Part shown: piece by piece, positions 8,611 to 17,846 of the stretch
Position numbering within the stretch: position 1 is the stretch's first letter
Layout: every line of letters begins with the position of its first letter
NCBI RefSeq assembly: GCF_016107575.1
Contig: NZ_JABAST010000009.1
Span: forward strand, 1 to 64,000
DNA length: 64,000 nt
Direction: 5' to 3'
Source of the DNA: Psychrobacter faecalis
GTDB lineage: Bacteria > Pseudomonadota > Gammaproteobacteria > Pseudomonadales > Moraxellaceae
Translations under genes and position numbers: made by a program
Notes under the pieces: model-generated
What the model was told of the DNA's origin: nothing
What the model saw: the letters and a program-made list of their open reading frames with translations, nothing else
Databases searched by the model: none

Positions 8611-9516
8611 ATGAAATTACAACAATTACGTCATTTTTTAATCGTGGTAGAAGATGGCGGTTTTCGAGCGGCTGCCAGTCGCGCCAATCGCTCGCAAGCG
8701 GCTATATCTGCATCGATAAAGGAGTTAGAAAAGACATTGAACCAAAGCTTATTTGAAGTTGGCAATAAAGCGACACTGACGCCGTTTGGTGAAAGCTGTG
8801 TACCCAAAATTCAGCAGTTCCTGAGCATTTATCAAACGTTAGAAGATGATTTGCAAGCGATTGCAGCTGGAGAAAAAGGTAAGATTAGGATTGCAAGCGT
8901 ACCATCACTGGTCACAAAGCTGCTGCCAAGCGTTTTGGTTGCTTATTCTAAAAAATATCCTGATATCGAAATTGTCTTGATAGACGATAATGCGGTGGGT
9001 GTGGCGAATCGCTTACTGACGGGTGAAGTGGATTTGGCATTGGGCAATTGCACCAGTATCGATCAAGCTGACATTGATTTTACGCCGCTTATATCAGACC
9101 CTATCGGCGTGGTTTGCTTAAAAAGCAATGAGTTAAACCAGTTAAACAAAAACGGCGAGTCAAACCAAACATCAGGATTACATTGGCAACAACTGATGTC
9201 GCAGCCCTTTATTTATAATGGCACTTGTAGATTACTTGAAAACACGCCTGCTGAAGCCCTAAATCGTAAAGCGCGTTATACAGTAGAAAATATTACCTCC
9301 TTGTTTTCATTATTAAGGAATGATTTGGGCATCACTACCCTACCAAAACTGGCTTTCCCAGCTAATGAGCCCGAGCTGGTCTGGATAAAGTTGCTGGAGC
9401 CATCTTTAGACAGACAAATTGGTATTTTTAAACGTGCGGACAAAACCATCTCTGTGGCTGCTCAAGCTTTTTATGAGCTATGCATTGACTATGTGCAAAA
9501 TCATTATCTGATGTAG
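8611..9516 (+). CDS. LysR-family transcriptional regulator
   Basis: This 301-residue regulator has the N-terminal winged helix of the LysR family: LQQLRHFLIVVEDGGFRAAA, then SRSQAAISASIKELEKTL, the classic recognition helix and start of the linker helix. A periplasmic-binding-like effector domain begins near residue 90 (KIRIASVPSLVTKLLPSVL). It is transcribed away from the RidA/aldehyde dehydrogenase genes, and a T-N11-A palindrome lies between. It therefore probably controls that operon in response to a substrate or intermediate. The effector cannot be read from the sequence. AAGG precedes the ATG. Confidence 0.88.
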   Translation: MKLQQLRHFLIVVEDGGFRAAASRANRSQAAISASIKELEKTLNQSLFEVGNKATLTPFGESCVPKIQQFLSIYQTLEDDLQAIAAGEKGKIRIASVPSLVTKLLPSVLVAYSKKYPDIEIVLIDDNAVGVANRLLTGEVDLALGNCTSIDQADIDFTPLISDPIGVVCLKSNELNQLNKNGESNQTSGLHWQQLMSQPFIYNGTCRLLENTPAEALNRKARYTVENITSLFSLLRNDLGITTLPKLAFPANEPELVWIKLLEPSLDRQIGIFKRADKTISVAAQAFYELCIDYVQNHYLM

Positions 9517-9724
9517 TCTATAGAAAATAATCGGTGTTATATTTTATAAATAAGAATGCAAAATTACTGCTACCCGCCATTTAATAACCTTATAATTGCC
9601 TAGAGCAAAAGCTAAAAACTGAGTGTTTAAGCCGCTGCTCTAAGCAATTCAACCCTGCCAATTAAACCATCACTATTAAATTATTGTCATGAAACCATCT
9701 GATTAACTCACAAAAAGTTTATGA

Positions 9725-10852
9725 CTAACGCAACTCATCAACGACCGCCAGCATAGCGACCAATGAAGCTTCCCCTAATTTAATAGAACGCTCAGGTGAC
9801 CAACCTGTATCTTCAAAAGGTAAATTGGCATTCTCTTTAAATGGCATCTCTAAAGTGTTGGCAAGGCAATCAAAACGCTCGGCTACCCAGTGGGTGGCAA
9901 TCGTCATATTTGCTGTGCCCGGCGCATCAATGTCATAACCAAATTCAGACTGAAAATCGGTACTGGCCAATTTTAAGACTTCTGAGAATTTATCACGTAG
10001 ATGGGCAAGGCGGTCGTTATAGCTTGGCGTGCCCTGCGAGCCGGCAAGGAACACATACGGCAGCGCTTCATCGCCATGCACGTCATAAAACAAGTCCACG
10101 CCCGTTTCTTCCATTTTATTGATGACATGAAACACTTCAGGGCTTTTTTCTAAGCTTGGGTTTGCCCATTCACGGTTTAGATTCGTCCCTACCGCATTGG
10201 TACGCAGATGCCCGCGCACACTGCCATCAGGATTCATATTCGGTACGATATAAAAATTGGCTTTTTCCAATAACAACTTAGCCGTGGCACTATCCTCGTC
10301 TAACAAACTGTTCAATAGCCCCTCAACCAGCCATTCAGCCATTGTCTCGCCCGGATGCTGGCGCGCCGTAATCCAAATACTGCGCTTCTTGCTATCACCA
10401 TTACCTACTTTTACTAAGGTTAAGTCGCGTTTATCAAGCGTTTCGCCCAAATGCTCCAAACACGCGAGCGGATGCACTTGCACCGCCGCTAACAAGTCTT
10501 GATGACGCTCATAGCTATAGGGAGCGAAATACGCAATTTGAATACTTTCGCACGCAAGCTCTGCCGTTATCGTTAACTTACCATCCTTATAAGAGGTTGG
10601 CAGACGGAACCAATACTCGCGATCATAGGAAGCCACCGCTTGATAATCCTCCCAGCCTGCAAGGTAGGAGGCCTTCCCTGCATTCATAATATTGAGTACG
10701 TACTGCTCGCCAACTTCGCCTGATAAACGAAAGTTAAACCACTGAAAAAACTCTCCGCCCACGTCTGGACGAATCGCCAATTGAATGTTGGTTTGATCTT
10801 CTGCATTGATAACCTCAATATTACCGGCATCGAAATTTGCGCTGATATGCAT
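9725..10852 (-). CDS. M14 zinc carboxypeptidase, cytosolic (CCP-like)
   Basis: This 375-residue protein lacks a signal peptide and matches the bacterial cytosolic carboxypeptidase branch of M14. An N-terminal beta domain (GEFFQWFNFRLSG, YWFRLP) is typical of CCP-type enzymes. The zinc ligands follow: His and Glu in ARQHPGETMAEW and His in DVHGDEALPY. Substrate-binding FYIVPNMNPDGSVRGHLRTN and NLNREW are present, and the catalytic Glu is in LEMPFKEN. It removes C-terminal residues from peptides, and eukaryotic relatives trim polyglutamate. The bacterial substrate is uncertain. It stands alone between oppositely oriented genes. Confidence 0.87.
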   Translation of the reverse strand: MHISANFDAGNIEVINAEDQTNIQLAIRPDVGGEFFQWFNFRLSGEVGEQYVLNIMNAGKASYLAGWEDYQAVASYDREYWFRLPTSYKDGKLTITAELACESIQIAYFAPYSYERHQDLLAAVQVHPLACLEHLGETLDKRDLTLVKVGNGDSKKRSIWITARQHPGETMAEWLVEGLLNSLLDEDSATAKLLLEKANFYIVPNMNPDGSVRGHLRTNAVGTNLNREWANPSLEKSPEVFHVINKMEETGVDLFYDVHGDEALPYVFLAGSQGTPSYNDRLAHLRDKFSEVLKLASTDFQSEFGYDIDAPGTANMTIATHWVAERFDCLANTLEMPFKENANLPFEDTGWSPERSIKLGEASLVAMLAVVDELR

Positions 10853-10923
10853 AATTTTTTCCTAATGATTTTTGTAAATTAAAAGACAGATACTAAAAAA
10901 ACTTATACTAAATACCATATTTT

Positions 10924-10984
10924 GTCCATCGTAGTAAGATGGACTTTATGGCAAACTTATGAGGAAGCTTAATTGCTAAGCTTC
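10924..10984. other. Two hairpins between the carboxypeptidase and otsB
   Basis: GTCCATC/GATGGAC (10924-10930 with 10938-10944) and GAAGCTTA/TAAGCTTC (10964-10971 with 10977-10984) form two short perfect stems. Neither is followed by a clear T-run, so they are not obvious terminators. Further copies of TTACTTAACTT and TTGCTTAACTT lie between 10980 and 11060. They may be regulatory for the otsBA operon. Confidence 0.35.
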
Positions 10985-11112
10985 GTTAATAATTTTTATT
11001 TACTTAACTTTAATGACTTAGCCTTCATTACTTAACTTAATTGCTTAACTTCGATTAAAAGATACCCGTTTTAGAGCATCATATAACTGACACGTTAAAA
11101 TAAGGATAACAT

Positions 11113-12123
11113 GTGACTTCAGGAAGAAGCGTCCCAGCAAATAGCGCCCTTATCAGATGTCCTATATACGTTGCGCCAAATCACTTCGCTGATTATCTCT
11201 CTCATCAGCAGCGCTACTGCTTGTTTTTAGATATCGACGGCACGCTTGCTAGTTTCACCTTGAACCCGAAAGACAGCTTTATCCCCGCTACCACTTTAAC
11301 ACTTTTACAAAACATACAAGATTATGGCGTCAAAATCGCTGCTGTTACTGGGCGCAGTCTAGCCGAAGCAAAGCAAATGCTGGCGCCGCTAAGCTTACCC
11401 ATCGCCGCAACGCATGGACTAGAAATAGACTTTGAAGATAACGAATCTAATAATAATATGAGCGTTTCATCCGTCGACAGCGTTGAGCTTGCTGCTATAA
11501 AACAAGCGCTTATCCGCTCTTGCTTGCGCTATGACGATTTTATCATAGAAGACAAGCCCTATTCTGTTGCCCTACATTATCGTCAAAATCCCGCCTTAGC
11601 CGATATCGCTTATCGCATTATAACCACAATCGTAAAAAACCATGGTGATTGGATAGTAAAACAAGGTAAATATGTCTGGGAAATCGCGCCTAAAGACGCC
11701 GATAAAGGCAGTGCGATTTTGACCTTACTAAAAAAATTTCAGGCTAACAATAGGCTTTGTCCTATCTTTATTGGCGACGACATCACCGATGAAACAGGAT
11801 TTATGGCAGTACAAGGCGACAAGCACATGACAGAAAAAAGTCGCTTTATACAAAATAACGAACCACGAGAGGATTCTAAACCACCCATAAAAGGTATGGG
11901 TATGAAAGTAGGTTATGACGGCACTGAGCCAACGTGTGCGCATTATTATGTCAATAATATTTTTGAGGTCACGGTATTGCTTGAGAGCTTTTTGAAGTTT
12001 TGCCAACAGCGCCCAACCTTATCGTCCAAGTTACCTGGTTTAACAGAGCAAGAGCAAGTGGCACCGCCGCTAATAGACACTAACCGACGCCCATTAAAAA
12101 ATACAGCGAGACCACTGACATGA
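11113..12123 (+). CDS. otsB: Trehalose-6-phosphate phosphatase
   Basis: This 336-residue HAD-superfamily phosphatase converts trehalose 6-phosphate to trehalose. It shows HAD motif I (LFLDIDGTLASF), AAVTGRSLAEA, the cap-domain ATHGLEI, and motif IV GDDITDETGF. It is longer than typical OtsB (about 260-270 residues) because of an extra N-terminal segment, an insertion after the GDD motif and a Pro-rich tail. The start is GTG at 11113, with AAGGA 6 bases upstream. An overlapping ATG at 11111 stops at once. Its end overlaps the start of otsA by 4 bases (ATGA), so the two are translationally coupled. Trehalose protects against osmotic, cold and drying stress. Confidence 0.92.
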   Translation: MTSGRSVPANSALIRCPIYVAPNHFADYLSHQQRYCLFLDIDGTLASFTLNPKDSFIPATTLTLLQNIQDYGVKIAAVTGRSLAEAKQMLAPLSLPIAATHGLEIDFEDNESNNNMSVSSVDSVELAAIKQALIRSCLRYDDFIIEDKPYSVALHYRQNPALADIAYRIITTIVKNHGDWIVKQGKYVWEIAPKDADKGSAILTLLKKFQANNRLCPIFIGDDITDETGFMAVQGDKHMTEKSRFIQNNEPREDSKPPIKGMGMKVGYDGTEPTCAHYYVNNIFEVTVLLESFLKFCQQRPTLSSKLPGLTEQEQVAPPLIDTNRRPLKNTARPLT

Positions 12124-13805
12124 GCCGCTTAATTGTCTTATCTAATCGCGTAAAGATGCCCGATAACCACCCTATGGCGGGCGGGCTTGCTGTCGCACTG
12201 CAAGACGTCTTAATCGGCAAATCAGTCGTCTGGATGGGCTGGAATGGCGAAGTCGTCAATGACAACAGCGCCAATAACACCGACGCCAATACATTTAGCA
12301 GTATTCAACAACGCTTTATGGCGAGCAGCAAGGCAAAAACCCGCGCCACACAAATCACTTATATGACCACCGCTTTTACCACCCAGCAATATCAGCATTT
12401 CTACTGCGGTTTTGCCAATAATGTATTGTGGCCTCTACTGCATGAGCAAACAGCGCTTATCAGCCAAGCTACAGATGATTATGCGGGTTATCAGGCGGTC
12501 AACCGTTTATTTGCGCGCCAATTAAAAAGCATCATCCAGCCTGACGATGTCATTTGGGTCCATGATTATCATTTTTTAAGTGTGGCGTATCATTGCCGAA
12601 AGCTTGGCATCAACAATCGTATTGGGCTTTTTTTACACATTCCCTTTGTGGCGCTGGATTTTTGGCAACAGCTTGAGCAAAGCGCTGAGCTCATTCATCA
12701 TCTGGCGCATTATGATGTGCTCGGCACCCAAACCCAGCAAGGATGCACCAATTGCGTTGACGCTTTTCAGCATTATTTAAAAGACAGGTTGTCAAAAAAT
12801 CGTTTGAGCGAAGAGAGAGTGGAAAAAGAAAGTGTAGATAAAGAAGACGTGCTAGCAAACGGTTTAGCAGAAAACAGCGATGTCGGACTTACCCCCATCA
12901 ATATCTTACAAAAAAACCAACCTTTTGCTCATACTTACCCTTACCACTCATCTGGGACAGCATTAACGCTTAATTTAGACTTTAAACCTCAGCATTGTTT
13001 ATTGATTAATGCCTATCCGATCGGTATTAGTGTCGCAAGAATCCAGCAGCAGGTCAGTCAGTTAGCCTCGCCTCTACCTGCACATTTGGCGCAGCATAAT
13101 GTATATAAAAAAACCGACAAGACGACGACACAACAAATTATCGCGGTAGATAGAATTGACTATTCAAAAGGCTTATTAAGACGTTTTTCAGCCTATCGTG
13201 ACTTTTTAGAACACTATCCAAGCTATCAAAATCAGCTGCAATTATTACAAATCGCTTGTCCTAGTCGCTTAGATTTGCCAACTTATCAACGGCTTTATCA
13301 GGAAGTTAAACAAACAGTCAGTGATATAAATCAGCAATTTTCAACTAACAACGGTGCTTGGCAAGCGATTAAATATAGCGAAAACGTCTTAAACCATGAG
13401 CCCTTGATGGCAGCATTTTGGCAAAGTGATATCGGCTGGGTCAACTCCTTAAAAGACGGTATGAATCTGGTGGCTAAAGAATATATCGCCGCGCAAAATC
13501 CTGATAATCCGGGCGTGCTCATGCTCTCGCGTTACGCAGGTGCCGCTGAGCAAATGCAAGCGGCGGTCATTGTCGATCCGCACCAGCCCACGAGTTTGAT
13601 AGAAGGCTTGAGGACGGCATTGACGATGCCATTAAAAGAGCGACAGTTACGCTATCAAGTATTGCTTCAAGGGCTACATCAAGATGACTTATACGCTTGG
13701 CAGCAACGCTTTTTAGACGATTTGTATTTAGATGGCCGATATGATAATAAAAAACGGTCAGCAGATGATGGCGCTTTTGATGCCATTCAAATGTCTGATT
13801 CATAA
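12120..13805 (+). CDS. otsA: Trehalose-6-phosphate synthase (GT20)
   Basis: This 561-residue retaining glycosyltransferase makes trehalose 6-phosphate from UDP-glucose and glucose 6-phosphate. Family marks are MAGGLAVALQDVL with WMGWNGE at the N-terminus, WVHDYHFLSVAYHCRKLG, ANAYPIGIS-like glucose-6-phosphate region (INAYPIGIS), VDRIDYSKGLLRRFSAY and KDGMNLVAKEYIAAQ. It is about 85 residues longer than E. coli OtsA. Much of the excess is a charged insertion around residues 220-270 (KNRLSEERVEKESVDKEDVL), probably a surface loop. The next gene starts 15 bp after its stop with AGGAG, so transcription likely continues into the acyl-CoA-dehydrogenase-like/PIG-L set. Confidence 0.92.
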   Translation: MSRLIVLSNRVKMPDNHPMAGGLAVALQDVLIGKSVVWMGWNGEVVNDNSANNTDANTFSSIQQRFMASSKAKTRATQITYMTTAFTTQQYQHFYCGFANNVLWPLLHEQTALISQATDDYAGYQAVNRLFARQLKSIIQPDDVIWVHDYHFLSVAYHCRKLGINNRIGLFLHIPFVALDFWQQLEQSAELIHHLAHYDVLGTQTQQGCTNCVDAFQHYLKDRLSKNRLSEERVEKESVDKEDVLANGLAENSDVGLTPINILQKNQPFAHTYPYHSSGTALTLNLDFKPQHCLLINAYPIGISVARIQQQVSQLASPLPAHLAQHNVYKKTDKTTTQQIIAVDRIDYSKGLLRRFSAYRDFLEHYPSYQNQLQLLQIACPSRLDLPTYQRLYQEVKQTVSDINQQFSTNNGAWQAIKYSENVLNHEPLMAAFWQSDIGWVNSLKDGMNLVAKEYIAAQNPDNPGVLMLSRYAGAAEQMQAAVIVDPHQPTSLIEGLRTALTMPLKERQLRYQVLLQGLHQDDLYAWQQRFLDDLYLDGRYDNKKRSADDGAFDAIQMSDS

Positions 13806-13820
13806 TAATTAGGAGACTGT

Positions 13821-14987
13821 ATGCAAGTGCCCGATGCCAAAAACGCTGTATTAGTAAATATAAAATCTGCTATAAAAGAAGTTATACAAGCAGAAAACCA
13901 AACTATCGGCAGTTTTGCTATGACCGATAAGTTACGCCGTGAGATATTAACGATTCTAGTCGGTTATAGCGACGAAATTCCTCACCCTGCTAGTGGTGCT
14001 AGGGCTATTGCCGGTGCTGAAAATGTCATAAGCGAAGGCGATACGACGAACGCTCAAAACAATAAACAAGCAAGCAAGCCAAATCAGTCTAACACCTTGA
14101 TTCGATGGCAAGTCTTGGCATACGTGTCGAGCCTAGATTTAACGCTTGCGAAATGGTTTGAATCGCATTTAGATGCGTTAAGTATTTTGCATGAAGTCGG
14201 CTACGATAAAGCGCCTCAAGGCTTATGGGCGGTTTGGGCAGCAGAAGGACACCCCGACCCGATACTTTATAAAGAGGGCAAAATCAGTGGTAGCAAAGCA
14301 TGGTGCTCGGGCGCAAACCTCGTAGATTATGGGTTGATGACTTATCGCGATGAGCAGGGACAAGCGCAACTATTGATGGTGGATATGCACCAATCTGGTA
14401 TTGATATTGATAATAATGCTTGGCAGGCCGTCGGCATGCAAGCCACTGATACGGCAACCATACAGTTCCATGAGGTAGACGCCATTAATGTAGGTGCGCC
14501 AAATGCGTATTTAGAAAGGGTAGGATTTTGGCATGGCGCGGCAGGCGTTGCCGCTTGCTGGTATGGTGCGGCCGCTTGCATTGCCAATTATTTAATAACT
14601 GCTTATCAACATAAACCCAATGACTATAAAGCCATGTATTTGGGTCAAATCAGCACAGCATTGGCCGTTACTCAGCAGTATTTTTATCATATTGCTGACT
14701 TAATAGAGAGTAAGCCGCTGCAAAACCATGAACTTGCTATCCGTCAATTACGCGCTAACGTTGAGCAAGTAGCACGCCAAGTGATGGAAACAGTCGGACA
14801 AGCATTAGGGGCCGCACCATTTTGTGGCAATGCCCATTTTGCGAGGTTAACCGCAGATTTGGCGGTATTTATTCGTCAAAGTCATGGTGCCTTTGATTTA
14901 CAAAAAATCGGCGAGCTATCTAGCGCTTTAGACCGCGCCGCAATCAGCGATTTGACAGACAGGCAGGACAATATATGGCAACTGTAA
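13821..14987 (+). CDS. Acyl-CoA-dehydrogenase-family protein, divergent
   Basis: This 388-residue protein has the acyl-CoA dehydrogenase layout. An N-terminal helical part contains a low-complexity insert (about residues 65-95). The middle beta domain has KISGSKAWCSGANLVDYGLM, and FWHGAAGVAACWYGAAACIANY leads into the C-terminal four-helix domain with AIRQLRANVEQVARQVMET. It is diverged enough that I cannot place the usual catalytic Glu. AGGAG precedes the ATG, 15 bp after otsA, and it overlaps the PIG-L gene by 13 bases. Its tight packing with a deacetylase, methyltransferase and glycosyltransferase argues for modifying a lipid or sugar intermediate rather than beta-oxidation (inference). 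Confidence 0.8.
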   Translation: MQVPDAKNAVLVNIKSAIKEVIQAENQTIGSFAMTDKLRREILTILVGYSDEIPHPASGARAIAGAENVISEGDTTNAQNNKQASKPNQSNTLIRWQVLAYVSSLDLTLAKWFESHLDALSILHEVGYDKAPQGLWAVWAAEGHPDPILYKEGKISGSKAWCSGANLVDYGLMTYRDEQGQAQLLMVDMHQSGIDIDNNAWQAVGMQATDTATIQFHEVDAINVGAPNAYLERVGFWHGAAGVAACWYGAAACIANYLITAYQHKPNDYKAMYLGQISTALAVTQQYFYHIADLIESKPLQNHELAIRQLRANVEQVARQVMETVGQALGAAPFCGNAHFARLTADLAVFIRQSHGAFDLQKIGELSSALDRAAISDLTDRQDNIWQL

Positions 14988-15898
14988 ACCCCAAGGTAAA
15001 TGTAGCACGAGACTCTTCTGATCTTCATGTGCATCAGGCAGAAAATAATACGCAAGCCTTAACAGACCATAATGTGATGTCGGCGCACTCAGCATCCTTA
15101 GCGCACTTAGCCAAGCCTGAGCATCCGATTGTCGGTGACCGCGTCATTGAAGGCGATGGTACTAGCGCCGATGCTTGGCAAAACTGGCAGGGACTGCACG
15201 ATTTACCTCGACTAGATATAGCAAAAAGCTTCCCGCCACAGCAGCGCGTTTGCGTATTTGCGCCGCATCCTGACGATGAAATATTAGGCTGCGGCGGACT
15301 GCTGCAACGATTGGCAGCCAACGGTAATCCTATCGTCCTTGTGCACGTGACCAACGGCACACAAAGTCACCCTGACTCGCAGATTTATCCGCCGCGCCTG
15401 CTTGATACTATCCGTCCGCAAGAAAGCTTAGCGGCATTAGAAGTGTTAGGCATTGCGCAGCAGGTGACGTGTATGTCTTTAGCCCTAACCGATGGCGACG
15501 TCTTTAACCAAAAGTATCAATTTTATAAAAAATTGGCCGCTCTTATTCAGACGGGCGATATTTTAATCACGCCTTTTGTACATGACGGTCATCCCGATCA
15601 TGAAGCAACAGGACAAGTAGTCGCCGCTTTCGCTAAGCAGCATCAGCTCGCCTGTTATCAAGTGTTGATTTGGGCGTGGCATTGGGCGAAGCCTGCCGAT
15701 AGTCGTATTCCTTGGCACTGCGCGCTCAGAGTGGATTTGACACCGGAGCAATTACAACGCAAAACCGAAGCTATCGCCTGCTTCAAAAGCCAAATAACCG
15801 TTGATGAAAGCACAGGCAACCCGCCTATTTTATCGGCTCAAACCATCGCTAGAATTAGCCAACCTTGGGAAGTTTATTTATATGAGCCACAATCTTAA
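14975..15898 (+). CDS. PIG-L/LmbE-family deacetylase
   Basis: This 307-residue zinc-dependent de-N-acetylase of the PIG-L (LmbE) family has the diagnostic VFAPHPDDEILGCGGLLQRL at about residue 90 and HDGHPDHEATG at about 205. These supply the metal-binding His and Asp residues. Family members deacetylate GlcNAc-type sugars in GPI, mycothiol, bacillithiol and antibiotics. An N-terminal extension of about 80 residues precedes the core, with no signal peptide. It overlaps its upstream neighbour by 13 bases and the methyltransferase by 17, so the four genes are coupled. An N-acetylated glycan or glycolipid is the likely substrate. Its identity is not visible. Confidence 0.9.
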   Translation: MATVNPKVNVARDSSDLHVHQAENNTQALTDHNVMSAHSASLAHLAKPEHPIVGDRVIEGDGTSADAWQNWQGLHDLPRLDIAKSFPPQQRVCVFAPHPDDEILGCGGLLQRLAANGNPIVLVHVTNGTQSHPDSQIYPPRLLDTIRPQESLAALEVLGIAQQVTCMSLALTDGDVFNQKYQFYKKLAALIQTGDILITPFVHDGHPDHEATGQVVAAFAKQHQLACYQVLIWAWHWAKPADSRIPWHCALRVDLTPEQLQRKTEAIACFKSQITVDESTGNPPILSAQTIARISQPWEVYLYEPQS

Positions 15899-16667
15899 AT
15901 TGACACCGCCAATGCATGAGGTCGGTAATTTGCAGGTGTCTAAAACCGACTTACATACTGTTCATACTGATTTGCCGAACGGTAAAAAAGAGATGACAGC
16001 CACTGCTTATTCAGAAAGCTATTTTGATGCCTTATATAACGACAATAGCGATCCGTGGCAGTATCAGACCCGCTGGTATGAAAAGCGCAAACGCGATATG
16101 TGTCTAGCGGTGTTGCCCCAAGCAAAATATACCAATGCCATCGAGTTAGGCTGCGGTAACGGTGTGTTTAGCGCCCTACTTGCCAGCCGTTGTCAGACCT
16201 TGGTCAGTATTGACGGTAATAAACAGGCGGTGCAACTGGCTAAGCAGCGTTTGGCAGATGTCAGGCATGTAAAGGTCATACAGGGTGTCATTCCTAAAAT
16301 ATTACCGACTGCGAAATCGCATTTTGATTTAATTGTGATTAGTGAAATTTTATATTATTTATCGGCAAATGATATTGATACCGTCATCGCTTGGATTCAG
16401 CAAAATCTTGCGGTAGGCGGCACGTTACTATGCTGTCATTGGCGCTATGACATTGATGGCTTTACCATGACGGGTGAAACGGTACACCAACGTCTGCACC
16501 GCGCATTTAATAGAATAAGTCACGACGTAAACTCTGTGCAAAGACAGCAAGTTGATAGTCAAAACCCTACCTTTACCCATCAAAGTAAAGTCGTCGATAG
16601 CGATTTTTTATTGGATGTGTGGCAACGTTCGCCCGAAACAGTGGCTATGCAAGAAAACTTGGTTTAA
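15882..16667 (+). CDS. SAM-dependent methyltransferase (NodS-like)
   Basis: This 261-residue class I methyltransferase carries AIELGCGNGVFSALLASRC (motif I) followed by LVSIDGNKQAVQLAKQRL and FDLIVISEILYYL (motif IV). The preceding YFDALYNDNSDPWQYQTRWYEKRKR is typical of the NodS-like branch, which N-methylates deacetylated chitooligosaccharides in rhizobia. Having it directly after a PIG-L deacetylase is therefore suggestive: deacetylate, then N-methylate a sugar amine (inference). I use the ATG at 15882. A longer frame to 15801 lies wholly inside the PIG-L gene. Confidence 0.87.
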   Translation: MSHNLKLTPPMHEVGNLQVSKTDLHTVHTDLPNGKKEMTATAYSESYFDALYNDNSDPWQYQTRWYEKRKRDMCLAVLPQAKYTNAIELGCGNGVFSALLASRCQTLVSIDGNKQAVQLAKQRLADVRHVKVIQGVIPKILPTAKSHFDLIVISEILYYLSANDIDTVIAWIQQNLAVGGTLLCCHWRYDIDGFTMTGETVHQRLHRAFNRISHDVNSVQRQQVDSQNPTFTHQSKVVDSDFLLDVWQRSPETVAMQENLV

Positions 16668-16691
16668 CAGTAAACCCGCCGAGGAAAATGC

Positions 16692-17375
16692 ATGAATACT
16701 ACAAATATCGCTATCGTCATTCCTGCTCATAACGAAGCGCTGACCATTTCTAAATGCTTGGCATCGGTGCAGACGGCCATTGAGCAGCTGCCCTCTACCA
16801 TTACCGCCACTGTGCTCGTGGTGCTAGACAGTTGTAGCGATGACACGCTCACATTGGTCAAGCACGCTGGCGTGGATTACCTATGCTGTGATTACCAATG
16901 CGTGGGACAAGTACGAGATTTGGGCATTCGTCATGCGATCACCTCTGGCGCGACTTGGCTTGCCTGTACCGACGCTGATTCGCTCGTCACGGCAGATTGG
17001 CTAACGCAGCAAATCGCTCATATTAATCATCATCCGACTGCTATGATATGCGGCGTTGTGGACGTTGATGACTGGGCGCATTTAACGCCCCAAACACGCA
17101 AAGACTATATCGCTCACTATCAAGATAAGATGGGACATCGTCATATTCATGGGGCAAATTTGAGCTTTAGTAGTGTAGCGTATCTCGCCGTTGGCGGTTT
17201 TGCTGCCCTGCCTTGCCATGAAGATGTCGATTTGGTTAAAAAATTCGAGAAGCAAAATTTTGCTATCACTTGGAGCAATCGCGTTCGGGTCATTACTAGC
17301 AGCCGATTACAAGCGCGAGCGACAGAAGGGTTTGCCGCATTTTTAGCAAACTTAGAAACCAGCAATTCACAGTAA
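16692..17375 (+). CDS. Glycosyltransferase family 2
   Basis: This 227-residue GT-A glycosyltransferase has the N-terminal nucleotide-binding IAIVIPAHNEALTISKCLAS, a VVLDSCSDDTLTLV strand, the DxD-like ACTDADSLVTADWL, and HIHGANLSFSSVAYLAVGGF with CHEDVDLVKKF, which supplies the catalytic acidic residues. There is no transmembrane segment, so it is a soluble or peripheral enzyme. The ribosome site GAGGAAAATGC precedes the ATG, 24 bp after the methyltransferase. It closes the run that starts at otsB. The acyl-dehydrogenase-like, PIG-L, methyltransferase and GT2 set looks like a unit that builds or modifies a glycolipid or glycan. Confidence 0.9.
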   Translation: MNTTNIAIVIPAHNEALTISKCLASVQTAIEQLPSTITATVLVVLDSCSDDTLTLVKHAGVDYLCCDYQCVGQVRDLGIRHAITSGATWLACTDADSLVTADWLTQQIAHINHHPTAMICGVVDVDDWAHLTPQTRKDYIAHYQDKMGHRHIHGANLSFSSVAYLAVGGFAALPCHEDVDLVKKFEKQNFAITWSNRVRVITSSRLQARATEGFAAFLANLETSNSQ

Positions 17376-17642
17376 TTCATTTTAAAAAGTGCGACAGATT
17401 TTATGAAAATAGTGCATTTATGACACGGCGTATACCTTGCTAACACAATGAATCTATCGCTAAGGTTTGGGTAACACTCTACACATCGGGGCTACAGACA
17501 AGGCAATTATCCATGTTTATATTAGATTTGTCAGCTAAGGATTTATGCCTGCTGATAACCCATAAGTGAGAAATATAACAAAGCAAATTGATGGGTTTTA
17601 GAAAAATCAATGCAATCTAATAATAGGAAAAGGAATACCACT

Positions 17643-17846
17643 ATGAATGAACATACGCTAAAAGGTGATTGGAACCAACTTAAAGGCTCAGTAAAACAGA
17701 AATGGGCCGACTTGACCGATGACGATCTCACGCACATCGAAGGCAGCCGCGATAAATTGGTTGGCCGCGTCCAAGAACGTTATGGTCATAGTAAAGAAGA
17801 TGCCGAACGTGAAGTTGACGATTGGCGCAGCAGTAATAACTACTAA
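17643..17846 (+). CDS. CsbD-family stress protein
   Basis: This 67-residue hydrophilic protein begins MNEHTLKGDWNQLKGSVKQK and contains DLTHIEGSRDKLVGRVQERYG, the CsbD-family signature. It is the size of E. coli YjbJ. CsbD proteins are abundant under general stress and in stationary phase, but their biochemical role is unknown. The ATG at 17643 follows AAAAGGA. An upstream in-frame ATG at 17610 lacks a ribosome site. It probably has its own promoter in the 267-bp gap behind the glycosyltransferase. The neighbouring trehalose genes make an osmotic or drying stress theme plausible. Confidence 0.88.
   Translation: MNEHTLKGDWNQLKGSVKQKWADLTDDDLTHIEGSRDKLVGRVQERYGHSKEDAEREVDDWRSSNNY

Noticed and set aside
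15801..15881. Upstream start for the methyltransferase
   Set aside because: The extra 27 residues lie entirely within the PIG-L gene and do not resemble the family. The ATG at 15882 gives a normal overlap.
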